Assembly: GCF_002234675.1 (NCBI RefSeq)
Contig: NC_019873.2
Location: 6,473,158-6,537,157 of the forward strand
Direction of reading: 5' to 3'
Origin: Oryzias latipes
Lineage: Eukaryota > Chordata > Actinopteri > Beloniformes > Adrianichthyidae
DNA: 64,000 nt
Shown: in pieces, positions 11,555 through 23,299 of the stretch
Layout: each line of letters begins with the position of its first letter
Numbering within the stretch: the stretch's first letter is position 1
Program-made: the position numbers and the translations under genes
Notes under the pieces: generated by a model
The model's database searches: none
What the model saw: the letters and a program-made list of their open reading frames with translations, nothing else
What the model was told of the DNA's origin: nothing

Positions 11555-12946
11555 CTCTGCATTTTGGAAATGTGCAATTGAGAGGTTTATTTCTTTAGAC
11601 AATGTATATTTTACAAATTATTTGCAATTTGAAAGAGTGGTGCAGTAAGGGGAGGGAGGGGAGGGTGTGAGGGGATCGGTTTTGTATACTTTGTCAAACT
11701 TAAATCCTTGTACCCTCTGTTTAAAGTTGAAATACCAATAAAAAGACTTGGTGTAAATAAAAAATGTCTACAATAGTTAATAAAGAATGACATTATTAGC
11801 ATAAGCTGTGGAATCTAAAGGCGCACGATGATCCTGGTGTTGCGCAACAGAGCCAGCGCTTGCAGCTCTTCCTGTGCGCCGTTCCACCTGGCAGCCTGAG
11901 CCCACACTGCCCCTCCCCTTTCGTTCTCACACATGTGTGTGTGACAGGAGCAGCTGCAGGGACGGAAACTCACAGTTTCCGGCTGTTACAAACTCTGTGA
12001 TAGAACAGATAATAGGAAGTCAATAGAGGCGCAGATTTTTTTCCAAGCACTGAGCCGCTGTCACCGCCGCCCCCCGTTAAATTTGCGCCCCAGACAACTG
12101 CCCGTGTTACCTGTGCCTAAAACCGCCAGTACCGCAGGCCCCCCCTGGCATGGCATCCCCATTATTGGAGAAGCACTGGGGTAACACCAACGCTATTATT
12201 CTGCCAAAGGCTGAGTTTTCCGTGGATTTATCTCTTTTACGTCATAAAAAAACAACTTGAAGTTTTAGGACTCCAGATAAAACTCCACAGATAAACGGCG
12301 ACTTATCTTGCCCTACTTTCTTTCGATGTATTCCAACTCACTTATCTCAGACGAAGTTTGATAAAAATCCCAGTTTTGATAAGGGGGGGGATGCCATAAA
12401 AGCTGGATGGAGAAATTCTAAACTCTGGAACGTCACTGCATAGTCGGGGGGCCATTGGGACATGTTCTCCAAAAAGGAATTGCAGATCACAGCGCAGCAC
12501 GTCTCACCTGTTCTGGTTCTGAAACTTCAGGTAATTTGGATCTTTATGTGGGGTCAGAAGAAGCTAAACCTCTGCTCTGACCAGACTCTACATTGGAAAA
12601 ACTGTAGATTTAGTGTCTGAGGAATGCTACTGGCACCCACTCAGATAAAATATGGTTTCCTGATGACGGAGGACATGTTTACGTAGAAAATTGATCTAAA
12701 AATTGCATTTCTGAGTATTTTTATAATGCCAATCATTGTGAATCAGGAGCAGACGAAAAAAGTCAGTCAGAAAAAGCCTTTAGTGTGACGTAGAAGATAA
12801 CTAAAAAAACTTAAGAAATGAAGTAGCAGGAAAAAGAAGTAGTCCAAGCAACTGTTCTATTCAGAATCAAGCGCAGCATTCAGAGATTAGAGGTATCTAT
12901 GAGGACGTTTCCTTCCACCCTTCTATCGTTTCTTGTCTTCCGACAG

Positions 12947-13084
12947 TATGAGAACCCGTGGACGATCCCGAACCTGCTGTGCGTGTGCCGGATTCTGCTG
13001 GCTCCCTTCCTGGGTCACCTGGTCGTCCAGCAGCGCTTCGACCTCAGTCTGGCTTTGTTCGTGCTGGCTGGAGCCACAGACCTG
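12947..13084 (+). CDS. crls1: CRLS1 exon 2
   Basis: This 46-codon exon begins YENPWTIPNLLCVCRILLAP, the conserved start of the CRLS1 catalytic region, and ends GATDL before donor GTAAGG. It contains the first membrane segment (LLCVCRILLAPFLGHLVV) and part of the second. The first aspartate of the CDP-alcohol phosphotransferase signature (D189 of the assembled protein) is its second-last residue. It is in phase 0 at both ends and is preceded by acceptor CGACAG. Confidence 0.93.
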
Positions 13085-13171
13085 GTAAGGCGGGTGCTAA
13101 CACGCGCCTTTGAAGAAGCTGGATTCTGACCTGTGAACTTTCCTGGCTTTGTGTCTGTGGGTGTGCTTCAG

Positions 13172-13301
13172 TTGGACGGCTACATTGCCAGGCGGTGGCC
13201 CACTCAGAAGTCGGCACTGGGCAGCGCTCTAGATCCGCTGGCCGACAAGATTCTCATCAGTATTTTATACGTCAGCCTCACCTACGCCGAGCTTATTCCA
13301 G
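13172..13301 (+). CDS. crls1: CRLS1 exon 3 (CDP-alcohol phosphotransferase signature)
   Basis: This exon completes the catalytic signature D-x2-DG-x2-AR-x9-G-x3-D-x3-D: residues L191-D192-G193 with A196-R197, then G207, D211 and D215 ([10 protein letters not shown] and [10 protein letters not shown]). These aspartates bind the metal ions and the CDP-diacylglycerol substrate in this family. A membrane segment follows ([17 protein letters not shown]). The exon ends after the first base of a codon at donor GTAGGA. Only 87 bases separate it from exon 2. All key residues are present, so the enzyme should be active. Confidence 0.95.
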
Positions 13302-13408
13302 GTAGGAGTCTGGCAGCGTTTGGCAGCGTTCTCGTGGTCACGCTCGTACTTTGTTCCTCTCTGAATAGCTGTGCTCCTTTGTCATGCGTGGAAATGTCTC
13401 TGTTTCAG

Positions 13409-13494
13409 CCCCATTGACAGCTCTGGTGATTTTCAGAGACGTTGGTTTGATAGCCGCCGTCTTCTGGGTCAGATACAAGACCGTTCCCCCACCG
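13409..13494 (+). CDS. crls1: CRLS1 exon 4
   Basis: The exon starts after acceptor TTTCAG by completing the split alanine codon and encodes [20 protein letters not shown] and following residues, ending KTVPPP. It carries the conserved FRDV...AAVF membrane segment of cardiolipin synthase (ISRDV...AAVF in the human protein, from memory). It ends in phase 0 at donor GTAAGA. The intron after it (13495-15439) holds a (TA)n tract and otherwise unrecognised AT-rich sequence. Confidence 0.93.
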
Positions 13495-15439
<1,945 letters not shown>

Positions 15440-15508
15440 GTGACCCTCAGTAAGTTTTTTAACCCCTGCTACACCACAGCCCAGCTCAAGCCCACCCTCT
15501 TCAGCAAG
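15440..15508 (+). CDS. crls1: CRLS1 exon 5
   Basis: This 23-codon exon encodes VTLSKFFNPCYTTAQLKPTL then FSK. It is in phase 0 at both ends, with acceptor TCTCAG and donor GTGAGA. The KFFNPCY...A-x-LKPT pattern matches the conserved loop of vertebrate CRLS1 (KYFNPCYATARLKPT in human, from memory). A poly(C) run follows directly in the intron (15514-15528). Confidence 0.95.
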
Positions 15509-16129
15509 GTGAGACCCCCCCCCCCCCCTTTCTGTCTGAACACATTTATCTCTTTTAAAAACGTGAAAAAATAATTATTCGTCCAGCAGATCTTTGGAGA
15601 ACTCCTTCAGGTTAATCCTGTGGTTGTGTCCTCATGGAGGAGTGTCTGACCTCCAGCCTGGGAGGCTGCATTTCACGGTTTGGTCATAAGAAATACTGTA
15701 AACATGGCGTTTGGTAGAAATCCCCTCAGCTGAAATAAGGGTTGCGTTCTGCAATCGGTGTACAATTCTGAAGATTTTCGTTCCGTCGGTCTCATGGTTC
15801 ACAAACTGATGCTCTTCTTTGAAGGTTTGCTGCAGAAAAGGTGCAAAAATGACGGTTTTCCACAGAAACACATCAGTCCTCCACACCAACTGTTTTCAGC
15901 CACAGACCGCTTCTATGTCAGACCATGTTATATGAGGCTGAAGTTGGTGTTTGATTTATAGTAAGCTCAGAAAAATCTATCATTTTGAATTGAAAAGGTG
16001 CCGGATGAAATTTAGTTTCATAGACAAATCAAAGCTGTCTGCAGGTGTTTTACAGATCATGACGGTGCAATCAAACACACTTGTTGATTTGTAGAAATGT
16101 CATAAATACAACATTACAGGGGTTTTTCT

Positions 16130-16830
16130 CATACACCCTATGATCCGGATCTGGAGTATAAGTCGCACTTTTGGGACACACGTGCAACGCTTGTCACGCC
16201 CCATGCCATTCACATGTCAGGTTCACGTCTGCTGCTGCTTCTCTGACGTGCTCAAACCTGATGCTCAATGCTTATCCAAAAACATGTTGATAAACTGGAC
16301 ACTCCTGCTGCATGTGGGAGGAGCTACGGTCACGTTTTTAGCCTCATTGACCTAATACCGGTACCTCCTTAACGAGGGACTAAAGACACTGATGAGAGGA
16401 AGAGTGCTGCAAAAACACCAGGAATCGCGTCTCCATGTCTGGGTTTATGACATCACTCAGAATCTTTTTTTTGTCTTCTGGGAGCTTCACCGTTTCCTGC
16501 TGGAGCTGCGTCTGACTTTCAGCAGGACTTCCGTCCCGCTCACCCGGTTGGAGGGTTTGCTGTCCTGGAATAGTCGGAGGAGGAAAAAGAAAAAAAAAAA
16601 CGGATTATAATGTCTCCATGCAAATAAGAAAGAAATAAAGGTCAGGAGGAGAAATATCAGATTGTCCTCCATGGAGGGCGCTTCTTTTTCTGTGTTGCCG
16701 TGAGTAGCAAATACTGATACACTCACCTACAGCGCCCTCCAGTGGTTAGTGGGAGAAAAATGATTATATGAGCCTGTTTATGTTGAAAAAAATCCCATAA
16801 AAGTCTCTCCTGAGTATAAGCAACTACTAG
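16130..16830. mobile_element. Degraded DNA-transposon-like repeat (GAGTATAAG ends)
   Basis: The left part reads CTGGAGTATAAGTCGCACTT near 16151-16170 and the right part ends in CTGAGTATAAGCAAC near 16810-16825. The right portion (16670-16780, CAGCGCCCTCCAGTGG) is related to two further fragments in the next intron at about 18160-18270 and 18580-18680. There is no transposase. Ends and superfamily are uncertain. Confidence 0.4.
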
Positions 16831-16831
16831 G

Positions 16832-17130
16832 AAACTTCTACAGAGCCACCGCAGAAAGCATCCTCCGTCTGAGTGCTATGGTGTGGTACGGGAGCTGCAT
16901 CACCCCAGACAGGAAGGACTGTGGAGAAAACCGCACAGGAAGTTGTGGGAGGAGCTCTCCAACAACTCGACTCAGTGTATGACAGCCGGGTCAGACGGAA
17001 GGCTGGTCGTATAGCTGCAGACCCCACCCACCCGGGACACCAACTGTTGGTACCTCTATCCCTCTGCAAAGAGATGCAGGATCATCAGAACTCACACCAG
17101 ATGCCTGTCTACTTTAGTTTTGCTGTAGGA
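16832..17130 (+). pseudogene. L2-clade LINE fragment (C-terminal RT region)
   Basis: In broken frames this reads FYRATAESILRLSAMVWYGS, then VYDSRVRRKAGRIAADPTHP followed by GHQLL. This pattern (FY-x-x-x-ESIL...VWYGS... RKAG-I-ADP-HPGH-L) is the C-terminal end of reverse transcriptase proteins of common fish L2-type LINEs, as I recall it. It is short, frameshifted and has no recognisable tail, so it is an old fragment. Confidence 0.7.
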
Positions 17131-17332
17131 AGTGTCTCTTTTACAAGTCTAGACAAACCAGCAACTCACTCAACAACCTTCCTCCTGTCTGTGGGGACAG
17201 ACTTTAGTCCTAGATTTCTTCCCAAACTCATACTTGTTTTTTTGGTTTTTTGTTTTGTATGTTCATTCTTTGAGGTGTGGTGGCTTTGCAGAGGTTTTCT
17301 TCTCCCCTTAAACCTGTGACTGTCTCCTCCAG

Positions 17333-17424
17333 GTGAACACAGCCATCCAGCTCTGCCTGGTGGCAGCGTCGCTGGCAGCTCCCGTCTTCCACTTCACAGA
17401 CAGCGTCCTGCTTCAGTGTTTATG
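17333..17424 (+). CDS. crls1: CRLS1 exon 6
   Basis: The exon encodes [20 protein letters not shown] and then [10 protein letters not shown], ending with two bases (TG) of a tryptophan codon at donor GTAAAT. It holds a membrane segment ([16 protein letters not shown]) that matches the conserved VNTA[15 protein letters not shown] block of CRLS1. The acceptor is CTCCAG. Confidence 0.95.
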
Positions 17425-19369
17425 GTAAATTCTTGTCTTTACAGGCCTGTTCCGCCACAGACAGGCGGTCCATTTCTGTTCTTGTTTATTTTTTTCAGGT
17501 CTGAGTCGGTTTGTGAGTTCAAAGTATTTACATGAGAATGTTAGAATGTTATTACACTTATTTATGCACATCAGACTAAAAAGGGTTGATCTGCTTTGCG
17601 TTTGCAGAGATGACGTTATGGAACAGAAAAAAATACTCTCATGTGGTTCTATTGCAGTTTATGTGGTGCAGCCGTGAACCTGAACCGACCGGAATGTTCT
17701 GTCTGCGATCTGGTGCTGCCGTTTGGGATCCCTTAAGCCTAAACGCCGCTGCGCCAACAGAAACGTTAATTCTGAGCCAGAGATGAGCAAATGATTTTTA
17801 TGAATCCACTGTGTCCTGATTATGAAAACGTTGATTATTAATTAAAAAAAATACATTTAGATACTTTATTTTGGCAAAAATTGTTGAAACACAATGCATT
17901 GTGGTCTATGTTCACCAATCTGGTGAGCCTCGATGCCCACTAGTTTTCCAAAGGGACTTCTGGGAATTTTTTCAGGGCACTGGATTTTGGAATTGCAAAA
18001 TAGATTCCGAACAGCACTACAAAATGGTGAACTCACTTTATGGTAGGCTTTATAGCAGACTATGTAGTGAAGGAAATTAAGACCGTAAATGCAAAATAGA
18101 GAAGAAATAAATCATACACAAGTCCCACTTTAACGGTTCTCAACATTTCCACCAAGTCCGGCATAAGACCGAGCGGCGCTTCTTCCTCTCCATTGCTGTC
18201 TGTAGCAAACACTGATCCACACGACGACAGCGCCCTCTAGCCCTGTTAGTGGGAAAATATTGAAAACACAAGCCTTTAATTTTTTGTTTTAAATCACATT
18301 TAAGTCACACCTCAAATCAAACTACGCAAAACAACTGACTTTTTTCCATATACTGTATATACTGCAACTTTCATCTTTCTGTTGATTTTTGCCATCAGAT
18401 GCTCTCAGCACTTGGCCCTCTGTGTTAATGCTAATTGTTAATTAATCTATTCTATTAGTGCAACATGAACAATTCTTCAGTTAATCACAGCGTAAACAAC
18501 ATGCTAACACGTCAGCTATGCTTTTTATATCACTTCAAATCCATTGAATTCTTCATCTTCTGTGTCGCCTTGGAAGAATTCAGCCAAACCCGGCATTAGA
18601 CCGAGCCGCGCTTCTTCTGCGGTGCTGTCAGTGGCAAATACTGATCCACACGACTACAGCACCCTCTAGTGGCCGTTGCTATTCATTTAAAAGAAATTCA
18701 CGTAGAAGGCACAACGGAGCATAGCCAAATTATGCGGAAAAAAACAAACACAAACAACTTCTACTCTGAAAAACACGGTGGTTATTCCGTTCAAGAAGAC
18801 TGGGACTGTTCTCAACGCCTGCAGCTCCATCAGGTCATCAGGAATACAGTAAAAGCGATGTTTGCAAAGAAGAATGACCCACTTCCTCCATAAGTCGACG
18901 TCTTTTGGAAAAGTGTGAAAACTTACGGAGTTCTATTTATCTATTTATTTGCGGTCAGGGACGGAGCGATGGGAGCTGGATGGTGCTGTCCTCTGGTTTT
19001 TTGGGAGGCAAACTTTGTCTTTTTGATGTCATTGTGTAAACACACAACAGCCAAACATGCAACACCAAAACAAAGGAAAATCAATGAGAACAGACTTTTT
19101 TTTATCAATGTATGCAGTTAGACACAAACAGAAGTAACTTATCTGTCTTCATTTTAACCGGAAAAGTGTCACAGCACTGACCATTGCGCCCATTACCTAA
19201 ATCAGGTGTGTGGAGCTGATCAGACTGTTAAAACGCCCGAGTCGGCAGGTAGATCTGCAGGTCCAGAGCCGTGCAGGTCCTTCCTTTGATGTGCTGATGG
19301 TTGATTCCTCACCAAACCGATCATTAGAAATGGTTTGAGGTCGGTATTGAAGTATGCTTGTCCTTACAG
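17425..19369 (+). other. crls1: CRLS1 intron 6
   Basis: The intron contains two related fragments, about 18160-18270 and 18580-18680, each with an AGACCGAG-x-x-GCGCTTCTTC start and a CAGC-x-CCCTCTAG end. These also resemble 16670-16780 in the previous intron. The rest is unrecognised, and short open frames (for example 18669-18893) show no family features. Confidence 0.6.
18160..18680. repeat. Two tandem-spaced copies of a CCCTCTAG-type repeat
   Basis: Copy 1 (about 18160-18270) and copy 2 (about 18580-18680) share GCATAAGACCGAGC/GCATTAGACCGAGC, a CTGTC-x-GTGGCAAA segment, ACTGATCCACACGAC and CAGC-x-CCCTCTAG. A third relative lies at 16670-16780. They are probably pieces of the same dispersed element rather than a tandem array. 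Confidence 0.55.
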
Positions 19370-19463
19370 GTATGTTACGGCGTTGACTACCGCCGCGTCG
19401 GGCTACAGCTACTGGCATTATGGCCGCAAGACCGTCCAGGTGTTAAACACCAGGTCGCCATGA
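19370..19463 (+). CDS. crls1: CRLS1 exon 7 (C-terminus)
   Basis: The exon completes the split tryptophan codon after acceptor TTACAG and encodes YVTALTTAASGYSYWHYGRK and then TVQVLNTRSP, stopping at TGA 19461-19463. The ASxYSYxHYGRKTVQV ending is the conserved CRLS1 tail, with a few species-specific residues at the very end. The joined coding sequence is in frame throughout. Confidence 0.95.
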
Positions 19464-20001
19464 CGACAGTAGGAATCCAGACTGAAGCAGGAGGCAGCGT
19501 CTGCAGAAACACTCGCATCGACTGAATGACTGACGGCTACACAGAGCCCCACCAAGAGCCCCGAGAACGAGCAGCTGGGCTAAGCGTTTCTGGGTTGCCA
19601 TGGCAACGGCGCACAGAATGATGGTTTAATGCAACACTACAGTGATAGGACCTCTGCCGCCAAGAATCAGACGAAAACAACAAAACGACCAAATAAGAAG
19701 ATCAGCCTCTTGCTGACATGCCAATCATCCGCTGGAAGCCTCTGTCAGGCAGCAGGATGGGATTGACCTGATGATTGTCTCCTGACTCAGATTTGTAAGC
19801 TGAGGATTTAGGATAAAAAAAAAGATGTTTGTTTTTTCTGTGGGTTTGTGACAGCTCTGAATGCAAAGCTGTTTCTGTCAGGATTCAATGCTGAGGGAAG
19901 AACATCTGAGCCGGCTTCACAACACCCACCCCATCCTGGTCCGGCACACCAGGTTTATCATCCAGAACTCCTGTTCAACCTCTGTTAAATCTTGTAATAA
20001 A
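19464..20001 (+). other. crls1: CRLS1 3' UTR with candidate poly(A) signal
   Basis: Non-coding sequence follows the stop, and an AATAAA lies at 19996-20001. No other canonical signal was noticed between 19464 and 19995. This gives a 3' UTR of roughly 550 bases. Confidence 0.6.
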
Positions 20002-20140
20002 AAAGGCTCCCAACACTTCCTTTGACCTCAGTCACTTCTCATCCTGGTGCTATAAAAGCAAGAGTGTTAGCTTGTTTGCTGTTTACTCTCAGCGCTTTCC
20101 CTGATTTTAATTTTTAAAGCTAGGAAGGGAGCAGCCAGGA

Positions 20141-20238
20141 GGATGGAGACCCCAGCAGGGTGGAGACCCCAGCAGGGTGGAGACCCCAGCAGGGTGGAGA
20201 CCCCAGCAGGGTGGAGTCCCCAGGAGGGTGGAGACCCC
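20141..20238 (+). repeat. 17-base minisatellite (GGGTGGAGACCCCAGCA)n
   Basis: About 5.8 copies of a 17-base unit, the first (GGATGGAGACC...) and last (GTGGAGTCCCCAGGAGG) being variants. It lies just downstream of the CRLS1 3' end and has no coding content. Confidence 0.95.
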
Positions 20239-20239
20239 T

Positions 20240-20530
20240 TTACACCCGGGATGCGACGTTCACACCAGGCATAAGACTCACATTCAGCATATGGTGTTCA
20301 CACTGAACACTTCATTTCTCCTTCAGGATCACAAGTCATTACCAGATCCGAGCCCCTGATTGGTCAAAGTTCAACCTGAATCAATTTTCAATGCCTGACT
20401 GAAAATGGTCGTACAAACTTGTGTAGCGAAGCATCAACACAAGAGTTTGAAGGTGGAAGGCCAAAATGCTCATATACGAGCATTCACAGGCCGGTGAGAA
20501 TGACGCGTTAGTTTTCCCCTCTGAGCTGCA
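20240..20530 (+). repeat. Dispersed repeat F fragment (TTCACACC...CCTGATTGGTCAAAG)
   Basis: Shares AGCCCCTGATTGGTCAAAGT with 32637-32656 (GTCCCTGATTGGTCAAAGT) and the following TCAACCT and TTTCAATGC sequence. The same family occurs at 32320-32770, 43630-46015 and 58548-59312, the latter two in the opposite orientation. Ends are uncertain here. Confidence 0.5.
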
Positions 20531-20584
20531 CAGTTTCCTCCACAAAGCTGGTGTGATGTAAGAAACTGATGCCTACTCCAACTG

Positions 20585-20966
20585 TATGTTTTTTGCTTTC
20601 AATTATTTATTTATTTTGCTTTCAAAAACTATTTTTGCATTTGCAACACAAACGCAGGCTGTTTGATGGCAGCTGTTTCACGCTAAACCGCAACTTACGT
20701 GAGCAAAATCGAAGATAGGAAAATAGCAAGATGAGACGCACAACACATGCGAGAACATTTGGGTTGCAAACGTAAAAATCTTTTTTGAAAGCCAAAAAAA
20801 AACAAAAAACATTGAAAGCCAAAAAGAAAAATTTAAAGCAAAAAAAAGTTGGAAAATGAACTGAAAGCACATAAAAAGTATTTAAAAGCAAATGTTTAAT
20901 ATTTTATTTGCAACTTAGATTTTTTGTTTGCAATGTGGTGGCATAAATATTACTTCATATTGTTTC
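20585..20966. mobile_element. Small relative of the long-inverted-repeat element at 4760
   Basis: The right side reads GCAATGTGGTGGCATAAATA then TTACTTCATA, matching the terminus of the 4760-6354 element (CAACGTGGTGGCAGAAATAT, CACTCCATA) with several changes. The interior repeats TTTGCTTTCAAAAA and CAAACGTAAAAATC-type motifs in inverted orientation, and carries the same GTTTGATGGCAGCTGTTTCA block. The left end is not well defined. Confidence 0.6.
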
Positions 20967-21167
20967 TGATGTGTGATTATTCCATCCTCAGGAGGAGACA
21001 GCAAAACACTTTCATGTTTAGCAAACTCTCAGTTCAGGGATTACAATATGGCATCTCGTTATTTGAACACTTTGGAGCTGCTGCTGAACTGAGCGTGTAG
21101 AATGAAGAACAACGGCAGATGAAATCATCAGTAGTCTCAACAGCTACACTTCAGGAGTTTTAATCCA

Positions 21168-21390
21168 GGACTGTGGTGCAGTAGTAGAGCGGTCAACCTT
21201 TGATCTTAGCTTCAGTTCCCGGCTTACCCACCCATGTGTCAATGTTTCCTGGAGCACTCAACCCCACATATTATTCTGGTATGTTTAGGTCGGTGCCATC
21301 GAATGGCAGTGGAGCCTCCATCAGTGTGTGACACTGAAGCACTTTGGTGTCTTAACCCTCTACAAGCATTTGTATTGTGTTTGATACACG
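21168..21390 (+). mobile_element. tRNA-derived SINE (second family)
   Basis: The head TGTGGTGCAGTAGTAGAGCG (near 21175) is an A-box-type tRNA start, followed by a degraded B box (CAGTTCCCGGC). The body has the common fish SINE features CCATGTGTCAATGTTTCCTG, then GGAGCACTCAACCCC, and an ACTGAAGCACTTTGGTG stretch near the 3' end. The head is too altered to be a functional tRNA gene. Confidence 0.65.
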
Positions 21391-21560
21391 CACTTCTGAG
21401 ACACCGTCTTTTTTATGATCCAATCTTTCCTTAAAACCAATTGTTTTCTGCCCTGTAGTTCATCATCATTGGCAGCAGAGGAGTTATTATTTATTTCAAA
21501 ATGGCTGCTTCCATTAAATCCCTAAAACACTTTTGGCGGGAAAGTTTAACTAAAATTCTT

Positions 21561-21773
21561 GTAACCCTTGTGCTATCCTGGGCACTTTAACATTGGGAGT
21601 TGGGTCATCTAGACCCACTAGACAGTGCTCTGAACCTTTTTTCTTCAATAATTTGTGATCTTCACTGGTGTCCATGGATTACATGAAATCTTTCCACCTT
21701 TATCCACCTTTGTCATGGTAGGGAGAACCCGTCAATGTAAGGGTGGGGTCATCTAAGATAGCACCAGGGTTAC
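21561..21773 (+). mobile_element. piggyBac-like MITE, copy P1 (213 bases)
   Basis: The ends are GTAACCCTTGTGCTATC (21561) and GATAGCACCAGGGTTAC (to 21773), an inverted repeat with one mismatch. Family copies elsewhere are at 30215-30467, 32053-32317 and 54281-54493 (opposite orientation). Copies at 30467 and 32053 show TTAA at an end, which fits the piggyBac target site. No transposase. The interior includes TCATCTAGACCCACTAGACA. Confidence 0.65.
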
Positions 21774-22090
21774 AGGACATTTTTTTTGTTTTGAAAGAAT
21801 GCAAATTATGTTGTTATTATTTAAAATACAGTTACATCAAGTGAAAAAAAAATGTGTGGATCAAACTTGAGACAGTGGGTAAATGAGCAGCTTTTTTTCC
21901 ACTCGTCAGTATTTTAGCATCTTATACTAACATTGTTGTCAACAAAAACTTAAAACACCCAATGGATCAGAATTGACACTATTTATACCACATTAAATAA
22001 TTATATAGGAAAATTGTTTTTCTGGATTTCATCTAAGGGTTTAAAAAAAATTTAATAAAAAATAGGAAATTTTCTGTCAAATATATGATG

Positions 22091-22353
<263 letters not shown>

Positions 22354-22538
22354 TGCTGGAGGACAGATCCTCATGGGAGGACAAACCCCTGCATGGGATG
22401 TACCACCGGACCATAACTGAAGTGGCTGATATCAAAAAGTCCTACCAATGGCTAGAAAGGGCTGGCCTACAGGACAGTACTGAAGCACTCATCCTGGCAG
22501 CTCAGGAACAAACCCTGAGCACCAGAGCGATAGAGGCT

Positions 22539-22666
22539 TAGATCTACCACACCAGACAAGACCCAAGGTGTAGATCTACCACACCAGACAAGACCCAAAG
22601 TGTAGATCTACCACACCAGACAAGACCCAAAGTGTAGATCTACCACACCAGACAAGACCCAAGGTG
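22539..22666 (+). repeat. 32-base tandem repeat, four copies, inside the RLE-type LINE
   Basis: Four units start TAGATCTACCACACCAGACA at 22539, 22571, 22603 and 22635. They differ at one base (AAGGTG versus AAAGTG). The unit corresponds to the coding stretch just before the zinc cluster (HTRQDPRC), so the expansion arose inside the retrotransposon. Confidence 0.95.
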
Positions 22667-23240
22667 TAGGCTGTGCAAAGAGGCGCCTGAAAGAATCCAG
22701 CACATAACTGCAGGGTGTAAGATGCTGGCAGGTAAAGCATACATGGAGCGCCACAATCAAGTGGCTGGAATAATATACAGGAACATGTGTGCAGAATATG
22801 GACTGGAAACCCCAAGGTCAAAATGGGAAACACCTCCGAAGGTGGTAGAGAATGAGAGGGCAAAGATCCTGTGGGACTTCCAGATCCAGACTGATAGGAT
22901 GGTAATGGCGTACCAACCAGACATTGTAGTGGTGGATAAAGAACAGAGGAAAGCCGTTGTGGTGGATGTGGCAGTGCCAAGCGATGGGAACATCAGGAAG
23001 AAGGAACATGAGAAACAGGAGAAATACCAGCGACTCAGAGAAGAACTGGAGAAAGCCTGGAAAGTGAAGGTGACAGTGGTGCCTGTTGTAATTGGAGCAC
23101 TCGTGGCAGTAACCCCCAAGCTGGAGGAGTGGCTACAACAGATACCTGGAAAGACCTCAGACCTCTCAGTCCAGAAAAGCGCAGTGCTAGGAACAGCTAA
23201 GATACTGCGTAGGACCCTCAAGCTCCCAGGACTCTGGTAG
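22662..23240 (+). pseudogene. C-terminal endonuclease of the RLE-type LINE
   Basis: The frame reads RCRLCKEAPERIQHITAGCK, a C-x2-C-x7-to-8-H-x4-C zinc cluster, then a restriction-like endonuclease region with QPDIVVVDKEQRKAVVVDVA followed by VPSD (a PD...D...K arrangement), and ends LPGLW at stop TAG 23238-23240. The Met at 22722 is a residue within the zinc cluster region, not a real start. The upstream part is 5' truncated and the 32-base tandem repeat (not a multiple of three, with an in-frame TAG) breaks the frame before 22662. Confidence 0.8.
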
Positions 23241-23299
23241 AGGACCCGAGCTTGGAGGAGAAACCACCCGCGGAGGGTGAGAGGGGCGTTTTTTTTTTT

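Larger units (their letters stand above)
7300..11765 (+). mobile_element. L1/Tx1-type LINE, degenerate copy
   Basis: This retrotransposon copy carries an endonuclease, reverse transcriptase and C-terminal Cys-His region in consecutive broken frames (listed as a pseudogene). It ends in an A-rich tail with AATAAAAAG-type sequence near 11735-11765. No ORF1 (nucleic-acid-binding protein) was recognised upstream of 7465, so it is probably 5' truncated. The order APE-type endonuclease, then RT, then CCHC-like region is that of the L1 and Tx1 lineages. It is inserted in CRLS1 intron 1 in the same orientation as the gene. Confidence 0.7.
6382..12130. mobile_element. Second hAT-like element (CAGTGGCGGTT ends), interrupted by a LINE
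   Basis: The left end at 6382 reads CAGTGGCGGTTCT and the sequence near 12115-12130 reads CTAAAACCGCCAGT, an imperfect inverted match. Related G/C-rich GGGCGGC motifs follow the left end, and CCGCCGCCCC precedes the right end. Interior segments 6390-7290 and 11810-12110 hold no recognised protein, and the middle is occupied by the L1-type LINE. No clear target duplication was found, so the pairing of ends is tentative. Confidence 0.4.
3595..12178. mobile_element. hAT-like composite (outermost element of the nest)
   Basis: The left end starts CAGTGCTTC at 3595 and the right end finishes GAAGCACTG at 12178, giving inverted termini. They are flanked by GGGTAAAC (3587-3594) and GGGTAACA (12179-12186), an 8-base near-duplication with six identical leading bases. 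CAGTG-type ends and 8-base duplications are features of the hAT superfamily. No hAT transposase was found, so the outer element looks non-autonomous, and most of its present length is later insertions. The right end could instead belong to a separate copy, hence the moderate confidence. Confidence 0.5.
3286..12946 (+). other. crls1: CRLS1 intron 1, filled with nested transposons
   Basis: This 9.7-kb intron runs from donor GTGAGT (3286) to acceptor CGACAG (12941-12946). About 8.6 kb of it (3595-12178) lies between the ends of one hAT-like composite and contains at least five other mobile elements. The flanks, 3286-3586 and 12190-12946, are AT-rich with no recognised gene or RNA. Confidence 0.8.
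15509..17332 (+). other. crls1: CRLS1 intron 5 with repeat fragments
   Basis: The intron contains a diffuse DNA-transposon remnant (about 16130-16830; it has GAGTATAAGTCGCAC near its left end and GAGTATAAGCAAC near its right) and an L2-type LINE fragment (16832-17130). The rest (15530-16130 and 17130-17320) shows no recognised content. Confidence 0.6.
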
